A stretch of 49,819 nucleotides of DNA from Nitriliruptoraceae bacterium (GCA_003565155.1 PXDB01000020.1:1-49819), one strand, 5' to 3'. Positions 24,467 through 33,983 are shown, numbered from the stretch's first letter. The notes: a model not told the origin generated them from the letters alone. Numbers and translations: made by a program.

Positions 24467-27400
24467 CCGGGGCGGCGGTGGGATCCGAAGATCGGTTGAA
24501 CGCGGGCGCGCCCACCCGGTTGGCCGTCCTGACCTGGGGGGCGCCGGCGGTCCGGATGATCCGGGCCGCCCGGGAACACGCGGGGGAGCAGGGCCGCCCA
24601 CTACGGCTGATCGCCGTCCACCCCGACGCGGAGCGTGACGCGCTGTTCGTGCGCGCCGCCGACGAGGCGGTGGCCCTCGGTGACGGGGACGCGTCCACAG
24701 GCATGCGGGGCACCCTCAGCATCGCTGCCCCGGACCTCGCGCTGATCGAACGGGCCCTGGTGGCCTCCCGTGCGGACGCGGCCTGGGCCGGTTGGGGCCC
24801 GCTGGCGCAGGTCCCCGGTCTGGCCGAGGTGTGCGAACGACACGCGTTGCTGCACATCGGCCCGAGCGCGCGCGTGCTGCGTCGCCTCCGCGATCCGGAG
24901 GCGCTGGCCGACCTTGCCGCCCAGGCGGGTGTACCGCTGGTGGAGGAGGAGCGGGTCGACGACCTGGCGCACCGCTATCTCGACGTCCTGACCCTGTCCG
25001 ACGGGCGCGGCACCGCCTGGGCCGTGGATGTCCACGACGGCACCCTGCAGCGCCGCACCGAGAAGGTGTTGGTGGAGTCCGCGACCTCGGCCCGCGCCGG
25101 CGTCGACCTCGATGCGTTGCGCGCCACCGCGGAGCGACTCCTCACCCTGTCGGGTTTCGCCGGTGCCGCCACCGTCACCTTCGTGCGCCCCGACCAGCGC
25201 CCGCAGGCCGCCCTGCTGCGCATCAGCGTCGGAGTACCGCTGGGCCACGGCATCACCGAGTCGACCGCAGGGCTCGATCTCTCCAAGCTCCAGCTCCACC
25301 TCGGCACCGGCGGTCGGCTGGAAGGCACCCCCCCGAGCCCCCGTGGGCACGCCATCTCCGTGCGGCTGACCGCGGAGGACGCCGAGGCCGCGCTCAGCCC
25401 GGCACCCGGACGCATAGACCTGCTGCAGCTGCCCACCGGGCCCGGGGTCCGCGTGGACACCGGCGTCACCGAGGGGGACGACCTCGCTGCCCACGCCGAT
25501 CCGACCATCGGCGAGGTGGTGGCGTGGGGTCGTGACCGGGAGGAGGCCCGGGTCCGCCTCTCCCTCGCGCTGTCGAACCTGGCCATCGCCATGGACGGTG
25601 GCACCACCAACAAGGGGTTCCTGCTCGACCTGCTCAGCCGACCCGAGCTGCTCACCGGCAGCTACGACACCCGGTGGATCGACCGGGTGGTCCGCGCCGG
25701 TGACCTCGGCGGTGCCCAGCACGCCGACCTCGCCGTGCTGATCGCCGCGGTGGACGCCGCCGACGCGGAGGAACGCTTCGACCAGGCGCAGCTGCTGGGT
25801 TCCGCTGCCCGCGGCCGGCCCCGCATCTCCACCGAGGTGGGGCGCACCATCGAGCTGGTGCACGCCGGGCACGACTACGCCATCGAGGTGCTCAGGACCG
25901 GGCGCCGCCAGTACCGCCTGGCCGTGGACGACGCCCATCTGGAGCTGTCCGTCAACCGCCTCGGACGCCATCAGAGCCGGGTCGAGGTAGGCAGCCGCTC
26001 CGTGGCGGTCATCTCCTCGGTCCAGGGCGGCGACCACCTCGTGGAGGTGGATGGTGTCCCGCACCGCCTGCGGCGGCGCGACGGCGGTGTGGTCCGCGCC
26101 CCGAGCCCCGGTGTTGTCGTGGCCGTCCCGGTCAGCGCCGGGCAGGAGGTGGCGGCCGGTGACCCCCTCGCGGTGCTCGAGAGCATGAAGATGGAGCGGG
26201 CGGTCCCTGCACCCTTCGACGGCCGGGTCCGCCACGTGCTGACCGGCACCAACGTGCAGGTGGACGCCGGCGGCGCGCTGGTGGAGCTCGACCCGCTCGG
26301 CGCCCGACCGGCGCGGATCACGCGGCCGCGACTCACCTTCCCCGCTACAGCCGTCGATGCTGAGCCGGTCGGCTACGAGGCACGTGTCGCGCAGCTCGCC
26401 GACGTCCGACGCTTCTTCCAGGGCTTCGAGCTCGCGCCGGACACCGCGCGCGAGATCGCCGCCGCAGGCACACCTGACGGCCAGCGTGATGCGCGCGTGC
26501 TCCGCGCGGAGATCGCCGCGCTGGAGGTGTTCGCCGACCTCCGGGCGCTCTTCCGCGCCCACCGAGATCAGGAGGAGGATGCCGACGACCCCCTGCTGGT
26601 CCGCAGCCCCGAGGAGCACCTGCACGCCTACATGCGCGCGATCGACACCGCCGGTGAGGGACTGCCGGAACGCTTCCTCGCCGACCTCGACCGGGCGCTG
26701 GCGCACTACGGCATCGACGACCGTGAGCGGACCCCGGCGTTGGAGGAGGCGCTGTACTGGCTCTTCCGTGCGCAGCGGCAGGTCGCGCAACAGGTGCCGG
26801 CCGTGGTGCCGCTGCTGCAGCGCTGGCTGAAGGAGGGCATCGACCCCTACAGCGACGCGGGCGCCTGGGCCCGGCACGTCCTCGACCGGCTGGTGGCGGC
26901 CACGGTGCGCACCCAGCCCCAGGTCGCCGACCTTGCCCGCGAGGTACGCCACCGCCTGTTCGAGGCCATCGAGGTGGAGGAGGCCGAGCGGCGGGAGCTG
27001 GCAGCGGTACAGCGCCATCTCACCGCGCTCCGGCGCCCGGAGCTGCACCCCTCGGTGCACCGCCGTCACCGCGAAGCGGTGGTCGCCTTCCCGACACCCC
27101 TGGCGCCCCTGCTGCTCGGCCGTCTGGCCGATGACCCCGAGGGCCTCGGTCCGGTCATCCTCGACCTCCTGACCCGGCGGTACTACCGCCTCGACGTTGA
27201 CGTGGAGCTGGAGCACTACCTCGACGGACGCGTGGTGCACGCGGCGCTCGAGGAGGATGGGGAGACCGTCCACACCCTGGCCACCTGCGTGGCACTGAAG
27301 GAACTCGAGGGGCGGGCCCGGGAGCTGGCCGGGCTGATCCGTGACCTCGCGCACGACGCCGAGGTGCGGGTCGACGTCCACACCTGGTACGACGACGCGC

Positions 27401-29871
27401 CGGGTGATGACGACGCGTTGGCGGCCGAGGTCGCCGCGGGCTTCGCGCCGCTCAGAGGTCTGTCACAGCTGCGCCACGCCGCGGTGAGCGCGGTGCCGCG
27501 TGGGAGTGCAGACGCCGCACCGACCCTGCGCCAGGTGACGTTCCAGCCCGACGGACAGGGTGGTCTCGAGGAGATCACCACGCTGCGCGGGCTCCAGCCG
27601 GTGATCGCCCAGCGCCTCGAGCTGTGGCGCTACGAGCACTTCGATCTCACCCGGCTCCCTGCGGAGCCCGGCGTGCACCTCTACCGCGCCGTCGCTCGTT
27701 CCAGCCCCTCCGACGAGCGACTGTTCGCGATGACCGAGGTCCGCACCCTGACCCCGGTCCGCGACGGCGGTGGCCACGTGCGCCGCTACGTTGAGGTGGA
27801 CTGGGCCGTCTCCCGCACCTTCGAGGCGATGCGCAGCGCCCTCTCAGCCATGCCGCTGCGCGCCCGACCGGTGTGGAACCGGGTCACGATCCACGTCTGG
27901 CCCGTCGTGGAGCTGTCCACCGCGCAGTTGTCGCGGATGGCCAACGAGCTCGCACCCGCGGCCGGGGGCCTCGGGCTCGAGCGCGTGGACGTGAACTGCC
28001 TCCGCCGTGATCCCGAGACGGGAGTGGTGGAACCGCGTGTCCTGCGGCTCGCGCGGTCGGTGGACGCCGGCTTCACGGTGACGGAGAGCCCGCCACCAGA
28101 GGCGCCGCTGCAGCCCCTCGACGACTACGGCCAGAAGGTGGTGCGCTGTCGTCGGCGCGGCACCCCCTACCCCTACGAGCTCCTGAAGCTGCTCACCGCG
28201 CAGGGTGCCGGCGGGATGACGGAGATCACCGGCGGCCAGTTCGTCGAGCACGAGCTCGAGGACGGCCGGCTGGTCGCCGTGGAACGGCCACCGGGCAACA
28301 ACCCGTCCGGCATCGTGGTCGGCACGGTCACCAACACCTCCGAGCGGCACCCCGAGGGCATGACCCGGGTCGTGCTGCTCGGCGACCCGACCAAGGCGCT
28401 CGGTGCGATCACCGAGGCGGAGTGCGACCGGATCATGGCCGGTCTCGACCTCGCCGAGGAACACGGCTATCCCGTGGAGTGGTTCGCCATCTCCGCCGGG
28501 GCCCGTATCGCCATGGACTCCGGGACGGAGAACATGGACGGTGTGGCCGCGGTGCTGCGACGGCTGATCGAGTTCACGCAAGGAGGCGGCGAGGTCAACG
28601 TCGTCGTCACCGGGATCAACGTCGGCGCCCAGCCCTACTGGAACGCCGAGGCCACGATGCTGATGCACACCAAGGGCATCCTGGTCATGACCCCTGACTC
28701 CGCCATGGTGCTCACCGGCAAGCAGGCCCTGGACTTCTCCGGTGGGGTGTCCGCGGACGACAACCACGGCATCGGCGGCTACGAGCGGGTGATGGGCCCC
28801 AACGGGCAGGCCCAGTACTGGGCCAGCGATCTGCTGGGCGCCTTCCGGGTGCTGCTGACCCACTACGAGCACACCTACATCGCCGCTGGGGAGCGGTTCC
28901 CCCGCCGCGCCGTCACCACCGATCCGGTCGAGCGTGACGTGCGGACCACCCCCCATCACCTTCCGGGGAGCTCGCTGGCCTCCGTCGGCGACATCTTCGA
29001 CGACACGGCCAACCCCGGCCGCAAGCAACCCTTCGACATCCGGACCGTCATGCGCTCGGTCCTCGACGAGGACCGGCCCCCCATGGAGCGGTGGCGCGAC
29101 CTGGCGGACGGCGACACCGCCGTGGTCTGGGACGCCCATCTCGCCGGTATCCCGGTGTGCACCATCGGCCTGGAGGCCCACGCGCTGCCACGGCGTGGTG
29201 TCGTGCCCGCTGACGGGCCCGAGGGGTGGACCTCCGGCACCCTGTTCCCGATGTCGTCCTGGAAGGTGGCCCGGGCGGTCAACGCCGCGAGCGGCTGTCG
29301 GCCGCTGCTGGTGCTGGCCAACCTCTCCGGCTTCGACGGCTCACCGGAATCGATGCGCAAACGGCAGCTGGAGTTCGGCGCGGAGATCGGCCGGGCGGCC
29401 GTGAACTTCGAAGGGCCGATCGTGTTCTGCGTGGTCAGTCGCTACCACGGTGGGGCCTTCGTCGTCTTCAGCCAACGGCTCAACGAGAACCTCGTGACCC
29501 TGGCGGTCGAGGGGGCGCACGCCTCGGTCATCGGTGGGGCCCCGGCGGCCGCCGTGGTGTTCGCCGGGGAACTGGCCAAACGCACCGCCCGGGACGAGCG
29601 GGTCACGGCGCTGGCCGCCGAGGTGGAGGCGGCCACCGGTGCCGAGCGCGCCACGCTGCGCACGGAGCTGGACGCGCTGACCGCCGAGGTCCGCTCGGAG
29701 AAGCTGGGGCAGCTGGCTGCGGAGTTCGACGAGATCCACTCGGTGGAGCGTGCCCGCGACATGGGCTCGGTGACCGACATCATCCCGGCCGCGCGCCTGC
29801 GACCGGAACTCGTCGCGGCCGTCGAGGCGGGGATGGCCCGCGAGCTCGAGCGGGTCGGCCTGGCGCGGTGA
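24463..29871 (+). CDS. Fused acyl-CoA carboxylase, eukaryote-like layout, with degenerate biotin carboxylase
   Basis: 1,802 residues; ATG overlaps the megasynthase stop (ATGA). Order: BC-like region (about 15-420), a linker/BT-like part, BCCP (about 535-610) with biotinyl Lys576 in ESMKMER, a 570-residue region resembling the central domain of eukaryotic ACC (for example LPAEPGVHLYRAVARS), then a two-lobed carboxyltransferase (1200-1790) with SAGARIAMDSGTENMDG and GGAPAAAVVFAGELAKR. The CT entry motif RRRGTPYPYELL also recalls eukaryotic ACC. The BC part jumps from AAQAGVPLVEEE to HRYLDVLTLSDGRG, so the glycine-rich ATP-grasp lobe is gone. The normal EMNTRxQVEHP is replaced by RISVGVPLGHG. 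It can probably hold biotin and transfer carboxyl, but not make carboxybiotin alone. It would supply malonyl-type units to the coupled megasynthase. Confidence 0.88.
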   Translation: MTGAAVGSEDRLNAGAPTRLAVLTWGAPAVRMIRAAREHAGEQGRPLRLIAVHPDAERDALFVRAADEAVALGDGDASTGMRGTLSIAAPDLALIERALVASRADAAWAGWGPLAQVPGLAEVCERHALLHIGPSARVLRRLRDPEALADLAAQAGVPLVEEERVDDLAHRYLDVLTLSDGRGTAWAVDVHDGTLQRRTEKVLVESATSARAGVDLDALRATAERLLTLSGFAGAATVTFVRPDQRPQAALLRISVGVPLGHGITESTAGLDLSKLQLHLGTGGRLEGTPPSPRGHAISVRLTAEDAEAALSPAPGRIDLLQLPTGPGVRVDTGVTEGDDLAAHADPTIGEVVAWGRDREEARVRLSLALSNLAIAMDGGTTNKGFLLDLLSRPELLTGSYDTRWIDRVVRAGDLGGAQHADLAVLIAAVDAADAEERFDQAQLLGSAARGRPRISTEVGRTIELVHAGHDYAIEVLRTGRRQYRLAVDDAHLELSVNRLGRHQSRVEVGSRSVAVISSVQGGDHLVEVDGVPHRLRRRDGGVVRAPSPGVVVAVPVSAGQEVAAGDPLAVLESMKMERAVPAPFDGRVRHVLTGTNVQVDAGGALVELDPLGARPARITRPRLTFPATAVDAEPVGYEARVAQLADVRRFFQGFELAPDTAREIAAAGTPDGQRDARVLRAEIAALEVFADLRALFRAHRDQEEDADDPLLVRSPEEHLHAYMRAIDTAGEGLPERFLADLDRALAHYGIDDRERTPALEEALYWLFRAQRQVAQQVPAVVPLLQRWLKEGIDPYSDAGAWARHVLDRLVAATVRTQPQVADLAREVRHRLFEAIEVEEAERRELAAVQRHLTALRRPELHPSVHRRHREAVVAFPTPLAPLLLGRLADDPEGLGPVILDLLTRRYYRLDVDVELEHYLDGRVVHAALEEDGETVHTLATCVALKELEGRARELAGLIRDLAHDAEVRVDVHTWYDDAPGDDDALAAEVAAGFAPLRGLSQLRHAAVSAVPRGSADAAPTLRQVTFQPDGQGGLEEITTLRGLQPVIAQRLELWRYEHFDLTRLPAEPGVHLYRAVARSSPSDERLFAMTEVRTLTPVRDGGGHVRRYVEVDWAVSRTFEAMRSALSAMPLRARPVWNRVTIHVWPVVELSTAQLSRMANELAPAAGGLGLERVDVNCLRRDPETGVVEPRVLRLARSVDAGFTVTESPPPEAPLQPLDDYGQKVVRCRRRGTPYPYELLKLLTAQGAGGMTEITGGQFVEHELEDGRLVAVERPPGNNPSGIVVGTVTNTSERHPEGMTRVVLLGDPTKALGAITEAECDRIMAGLDLAEEHGYPVEWFAISAGARIAMDSGTENMDGVAAVLRRLIEFTQGGGEVNVVVTGINVGAQPYWNAEATMLMHTKGILVMTPDSAMVLTGKQALDFSGGVSADDNHGIGGYERVMGPNGQAQYWASDLLGAFRVLLTHYEHTYIAAGERFPRRAVTTDPVERDVRTTPHHLPGSSLASVGDIFDDTANPGRKQPFDIRTVMRSVLDEDRPPMERWRDLADGDTAVVWDAHLAGIPVCTIGLEAHALPRRGVVPADGPEGWTSGTLFPMSSWKVARAVNAASGCRPLLVLANLSGFDGSPESMRKRQLEFGAEIGRAAVNFEGPIVFCVVSRYHGGAFVVFSQRLNENLVTLAVEGAHASVIGGAPAAAVVFAGELAKRTARDERVTALAAEVEAATGAERATLRTELDALTAEVRSEKLGQLAAEFDEIHSVERARDMGSVTDIIPAARLRPELVAAVEAGMARELERVGLAR

Positions 29872-29897
29872 GCCGAGCGGGGCCGGGCGCGCCGCGC

Positions 29898-30128
29898 TCA
29901 GGCCCCGCGTCGCTCCGCGGTCATCGCCTCGTCGATGGCCAGCACCATCGGTGGCTGCAGCTGCACGTCCAGGACCAACCAGGTGCCGACCTCGGTCCCT
30001 TCGGGAACGTCGGCCAATGGGAGCCGCACGGGCGTGCGGCTCGGTCCGGCGGCCAACACCACCATGTCGTCCTCGATGGCGGTGACCACCGCACGGTCGT
30101 TGGCGATACCGGAGGGATCGGCGTGCAC
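29898..30128 (-). CDS. DUF3006-like small protein
   Basis: 76 residues with a GTG start at 30128 and AAGGAG 6 bases upstream. It has the DUF3006 pattern: a beta strand (AVVTAIEDDMVVLAAG), then LPLADVPEGTEVGTWLVLDV, a compact fold predicted to be a small beta barrel. Function unknown. It is convergent with the carboxylase gene, 26 bases away, and lies upstream of nothing on its own strand. It is likely transcribed alone or from the CtaG side. Confidence 0.7.
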   Translation of the reverse strand: MHADPSGIANDRAVVTAIEDDMVVLAAGPSRTPVRLPLADVPEGTEVGTWLVLDVQLQPPMVLAIDEAMTAERRGA

Positions 30129-30172
30129 GGCGGCTCCTTGCGCACGTTGCAGCGGGGTGCGGGACCACCAGC

Positions 30173-31099
30173 TTAGGGACGCTCGCGGACCGCGCGCTGC
30201 GCCGTCGCCTCCGGCGCGTCATCGTCGCCCTCCACCGCCTCCAGCGCCCGGATCCGCGCCAGGGTCGCCGCGTCCCGGGTGCGCCGCGCCTGCGTGTCCT
30301 CGGCCTCCCGCTGGGACGCCCAGCGCAGGAACAGCACGCCGATGATGCCCCACAGCACCAGGCCACCACCGACGTTCATGACCACCCCGGCCGCCTGCTG
30401 GTCAGAGGTCGGATCGAAGCCGAGCCACAGCGGCGGCGCGAGCTCGTACAGCCCGTACAGCGGCAGGGGCGAGAAGGTCAGGAACGCGGCCGGCACGAAC
30501 ATCAGCACCGAGGAGGCGAACAGGTAGAAGGCCCTGAGCGGCTCCTCGATGTGGTTGTCCGCCGGCACCTTCTGCATCGCTGGCCACCACCAGATCAGGG
30601 CGGCACCGAGGTGGAGCACATCCACGCCGAAGGAGCCGAGCTGGGTGACCTTGAGGGTGTCGATGGTGATGGGCAGATGGGTGCCGAACAGCACCGCGTT
30701 GAACACCAGCAGCGCGATCGGCCACGACGTCGCCGCCCCCAGCGCCTGGCGCCGGCGCGTGCCCTCCGGGAACCACCGCAGCACCAGCCAGTCCGGCAAC
30801 CCGGCCAGCAGCAGGGGAGCGGCGATGAAGGTGTAGACCACGTACCGGGCGATCCCGATGGTGGCGAAGTAGCCCACCCCGAGCTGCCCGATCGGCCACT
30901 CGGAGACGATGAACAGGGCGAGGACCCCGAACACCCACCGTCGCAGCAGCTTGGGGTCGACGGCCCGGCCGGCCCGACGGTGGGCGAACAGGTAGCCGCC
31001 GATCAGGGCAGCGGACACCACCCACACACCGAGGAAGGGGGTGTAGCGCCAGGTCCAGATCTGACCCGGGGTGGAGGAGCACCACCACGCGACGTTCAC
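30173..31099 (-). CDS. ctaG: Cytochrome c oxidase assembly protein, CtaG (caa3) type
   Basis: About 308 residues with seven or so transmembrane segments, matching the Bacillus-type CtaG family used for copper-dependent assembly of caa3 oxidase. Early motifs include the WRYTPFLGVW helix. Histidines in FGTHLPITID and VDVLHLGAALIWWW are likely metal-related. The last 50 residues are a charged cytoplasmic tail. I prefer the GTG at 31099: it follows GGAGGA by 6 bases and forms a 4-base GTGA overlap with the Sco gene, whereas the GTG at 31105 touches that site. It is the last gene of a three-gene copper-delivery operon. Confidence 0.88.
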   Translation of the reverse strand: MNVAWWCSSTPGQIWTWRYTPFLGVWVVSAALIGGYLFAHRRAGRAVDPKLLRRWVFGVLALFIVSEWPIGQLGVGYFATIGIARYVVYTFIAAPLLLAGLPDWLVLRWFPEGTRRRQALGAATSWPIALLVFNAVLFGTHLPITIDTLKVTQLGSFGVDVLHLGAALIWWWPAMQKVPADNHIEEPLRAFYLFASSVLMFVPAAFLTFSPLPLYGLYELAPPLWLGFDPTSDQQAAGVVMNVGGGLVLWGIIGVLFLRWASQREAEDTQARRTRDAATLARIRALEAVEGDDDAPEATAQRAVRERP

Positions 31100-31758
31100 G
31101 ACCACTCCTCCGTGATCCGCGGTAGGTCGGCGATCCAGTCGGAGCGGCGCGCCCCGAAGGGCCAGGTCCTGAGCGCCTCGCCGTCGGCGTCGAAGCCGAT
31201 CACCTGCGCCGGGTGGCCGATCAGGTCGCCCTCGCCGCGGGGATCCGGGCCCTCCACGACCGGGCCGGGGAGGTCGAGCTGCGCCAGCGCATCCTCCACC
31301 ACCTCGAGATCGCCGTGCAGGCCGATCATCCGGGAGGAGAAGTTGGCCACGTACTCCCCGATCCGCTCCGGGGTGTCCCGATCGGGGTCGACGGAGACGA
31401 ACACCACGTCGATGTCGTCGTAGGAGACCCCGGCGGTGTCCATCGCGGAGGCGATGGCGGCGAGGTGCACCGGGCAGATGTCGGGGCAGCTGGTGTAGCC
31501 GAAGAACAGCAGGGTGGGGGTACCGGCGAAGGCGTCACCGAGTGCCACCGCGTTGCCGTCGACGTCCTCGAGCGTGGCCTGGGGCATCGACCGCTCGCGC
31601 TCCAGGGGGATCCCGCGCCAGCCGTCGGGGCCGGGCTCGAGCCCCTGGGCGGCGATCGCCGTGGCACTGGCGGGGCCACAGGCGACCGCGAGCAGGCCGG
31701 CCAGCAACAGCCACACCAGGGTGGTGCTGCGGGTGGTGGTCTCGCGCGCGGTGCTCAC
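31096..31758 (-). CDS. Sco1/SenC-family copper chaperone lipoprotein
   Basis: 220 residues. A lipobox (LLAVACG) follows the N-terminal hydrophobic stretch, so the protein is anchored outside the membrane. The thioredoxin-like domain has the copper-binding Cys pair in TSCPDICPVH and the conserved ligand His in IGHPAQVIGFD. Other motifs (VDPDRDTPERIGEY) are typical of Sco. It delivers copper to, or reduces the CuA site of, cytochrome c oxidase. Both ends share GTGA overlaps with the flanking genes, so the three proteins are translationally coupled. Confidence 0.95.
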   Translation of the reverse strand: MSTARETTTRSTTLVWLLLAGLLAVACGPASATAIAAQGLEPGPDGWRGIPLERERSMPQATLEDVDGNAVALGDAFAGTPTLLFFGYTSCPDICPVHLAAIASAMDTAGVSYDDIDVVFVSVDPDRDTPERIGEYVANFSSRMIGLHGDLEVVEDALAQLDLPGPVVEGPDPRGEGDLIGHPAQVIGFDADGEALRTWPFGARRSDWIADLPRITEEWS

Positions 31759-32282
31759 GGGTCGAGCTCCTCGTCGAAGGACTCCTCAGCCAGATCCAGC
31801 AGGTCACGGACCTCAGCGGTGGTGGTGATCGGATCCGAGCGGTCGAACTCCAGCGTCACCTCGAAGCTGCTGCCCAGCACGACGTCGTCGGAGGGACCGA
31901 TCATCATCAGGTGCAACCCCCCGGGGCGGAACCGTACGGTCTCACCGGCGGGCAGCGGCACCTCGTCGAGGGTGACCATGGTGGCCTGCCCGTCGTCGAT
32001 CCGGGTCTCGTGCAGCTCGATGGCCACGGCCGCGTCGGTCTCCACCGCCACGAGCGCGTCGTCACCGTCGCCGGCGTTGTCGATGGTCAGGACGATCTGG
32101 CCGCTGCCGGCGCGCGGCTCCGCGGCCTGGACCGCCCCCACCTCCAGCGCCGGGTCACCTTCGGGTCCACACCCCACCACCAGCAGCAGGGCCGCCGCCA
32201 CCCCCGTGACCACCGTCCAGCGCCGTGGCCCGGGTCGTGGCCCGGACCGGTCGAGGCGGGCGGTGGGTGGGGTCCTGGTCAC
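31755..32282 (-). CDS. PCu(A)C periplasmic copper chaperone
   Basis: 175 residues from the GTG at 32282, which has GAGGG 5 bases upstream. The frame is open further upstream without a signal peptide at the start. An export signal ending in LLLVVGCG predicts a lipoprotein. The PCuAC fold carries its copper motif: His and Met in ELHETRIDDGQATMV, then GLHLMMIG, about 30 residues apart. PCuAC hands Cu(I) to Sco or directly to the CuA site. It is the first gene of the PCuAC-Sco-CtaG operon and overlaps the Sco start by four bases. The acidic tail (LAEESFDEELDP) is unusual. Confidence 0.9.
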   Translation of the reverse strand: MTRTPPTARLDRSGPRPGPRRWTVVTGVAAALLLVVGCGPEGDPALEVGAVQAAEPRAGSGQIVLTIDNAGDGDDALVAVETDAAVAIELHETRIDDGQATMVTLDEVPLPAGETVRFRPGGLHLMMIGPSDDVVLGSSFEVTLEFDRSDPITTTAEVRDLLDLAEESFDEELDP

Positions 32283-32381
32283 GGCATCCCTCAGGGGGTG
32301 GGCACGGCACGGCAGCACCATGGTGCCCTGTCCACGGGTGAACGCGGTACATGGCGCTGACACCGACGCCACCGGTCGTGG

Positions 32382-33983
32382 TCACAGGCTCGCGAGCACC
32401 TGGGTGGCAAGGATCTTGACCACGAAGGTCGGCGGGAAGAGCAGCGCGTAGGCCAGGTTGACCCGGTCGTCACCGTCCGTGCGCTCGATCGCGAAGGCGA
32501 GGATCGCGGGCTGGTTCTGCACCCCCGCCAGGGTGCCGGCGACCCGCGGGCTGCCGTACTGCAACGACCGGGAGAGCACCAGGATCGCCACCGCCATCGT
32601 GCTGGTCACCGCCACCCCCAGGGTGACCAGGGCGGGGCCGCGACCGGAGGCCAGCGCCGCGGTGAGGTCGGGACCGGCGTTCAGCCCGACGGTGGCCAGG
32701 AACACCAGGATGCCCAGCTGGCGCAGCGCCTGGTTGGTGGCGTAGGGCAGCTGCCAGCTCAACGGGCCCGTGTGCCCGATGCGGCCGAGCACCAGGCCGA
32801 CGAGCAACGGCGCCGCGGCCGTCCCCAGCGTCAGCGTCATCCCCGGCAACGCGATCGGGATCACCCCGACCGCCAGGCCCACCGCCAGCCCGAGGGAGAA
32901 GCCGATGGGGTCGGCCACCACCGCCGCACGTTCGGAGTTGCCGAGCTCCGTGGCCACCTCCGGCAGGCGGTCGCGCGGTGCCACCACCCGGATGCGGTCC
33001 CCGAGCTCCACCACCAGGTCCGGGCGGGCCACCAGGTCCACGTCCCCACGCCGCACGAACCCGGCGATGGCGTCGAAGCGGTCCAGGTCCAGCTCCGCGA
33101 CCGTCACGCCCGCGTACCGGTTGTTGGAGAGCACGATGCGCTGGAAGTCGACCTCGTGTCGGTCGAGGGGCAGGTCGTCCTCCGCCACCTCGCCGACACG
33201 CTCGACGAACACCTCCAGGGCGGGTGCGGGACCGATGACGGTGAGCAGATCGCCGGCCCGGGGACGCTCGTCCGGCTGCGGCGTCCACTGGGAACCGGCG
33301 CGGGCGAGGCGGGAGAACACCAGCTCGGCGCCCTCGAAGTGGCGCAGCTCATCGAGGGCCGGCAGACCATCGGTGGTGACCCGTACGGTGCGGTAGTCCG
33401 CCGGCTGCGGTGGCTCGCGGTCCTCGCGGGTGGGGGAGCGCCGGTTCCAGGCCTGCCCGAGCACGATGGCGAGCAGGACCCCGACGATGCCGAAGGGGTA
33501 GCTGATGGAGTAGCCGACCACGGGCTCCGTCGACCCGGTGGCGTCCACAGCAGCAGCCAGGCCGGGAGTGTTGGTCAGCGCACCGGCGTACACCCCGGCG
33601 ACGTCGGCGGTGCTGAGCCCGAGCAGTGGCCCCAGCACCGCCGCCAGGGCGGCGATCACCGCCAGCACCACCACCGATGCCAGGATGGCACGGGCGTTGC
33701 GCCTGAGCCCCGAGAAGAAGGACGGGCCGCCGGCCAGGCCGATGGCGTAGGCGAACAGCGTCAGCCCCAGGGTGCCGAGCAGGTCCGGCACGGTCCCGGC
33801 CAGCTCCGGCAGCAGTGCGGACAGCGCCAGACCGGCGAACAGCGCACCACCGGGTCCGATGCTGACCCCGGCGACCCGTACCGCACCGAGTGCCGTCCCG
33901 AGCGCCAGCACGAGGAACAGCGACAGCAGCGGGGCGCCGCTGAGTAGCTCGCTGATCGCGTCCACGTCCGGCCTCGTCGACAC
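32382..33983 (-). CDS. AspT/YidE/YbjL-type transporter with TrkA-C domains
   Basis: 533 residues, a membrane protein built of two similar halves of five or six helices. Cytoplasmic TrkA-C (RCK_C) regulatory domains lie between them (about 195-350; note VRVTTDGLPALDEL and DRIRVVAPRDRLPEV). The helix motif GVYAGALTNTPGLAAA in the first half and GLNAGPDL in the second are typical of the aspartate:alanine exchanger superfamily. The final GGVQNQPAILAFA-like motif is present as AGVQNQPAIL. The substrate is unknown; members exchange amino acids or organic acids. The start could also be the GTG at 33965, which has a better placed GAGG. Confidence 0.85.
   Translation of the reverse strand: MSTRPDVDAISELLSGAPLLSLFLVLALGTALGAVRVAGVSIGPGGALFAGLALSALLPELAGTVPDLLGTLGLTLFAYAIGLAGGPSFFSGLRRNARAILASVVVLAVIAALAAVLGPLLGLSTADVAGVYAGALTNTPGLAAAVDATGSTEPVVGYSISYPFGIVGVLLAIVLGQAWNRRSPTREDREPPQPADYRTVRVTTDGLPALDELRHFEGAELVFSRLARAGSQWTPQPDERPRAGDLLTVIGPAPALEVFVERVGEVAEDDLPLDRHEVDFQRIVLSNNRYAGVTVAELDLDRFDAIAGFVRRGDVDLVARPDLVVELGDRIRVVAPRDRLPEVATELGNSERAAVVADPIGFSLGLAVGLAVGVIPIALPGMTLTLGTAAAPLLVGLVLGRIGHTGPLSWQLPYATNQALRQLGILVFLATVGLNAGPDLTAALASGRGPALVTLGVAVTSTMAVAILVLSRSLQYGSPRVAGTLAGVQNQPAILAFAIERTDGDDRVNLAYALLFPPTFVVKILATQVLASL

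Noticed and set aside
24601..27381. 926-codon open frame on the minus strand opposite the carboxylase
   Set aside because: The same GC-driven shadow effect. It has no domain motifs and lies wholly inside the carboxylase gene.
29872..29897. GC-rich spacer after the carboxylase considered as a terminator
   Set aside because: Only a short imperfect pairing is possible and there is no T tract; not strong enough to list.
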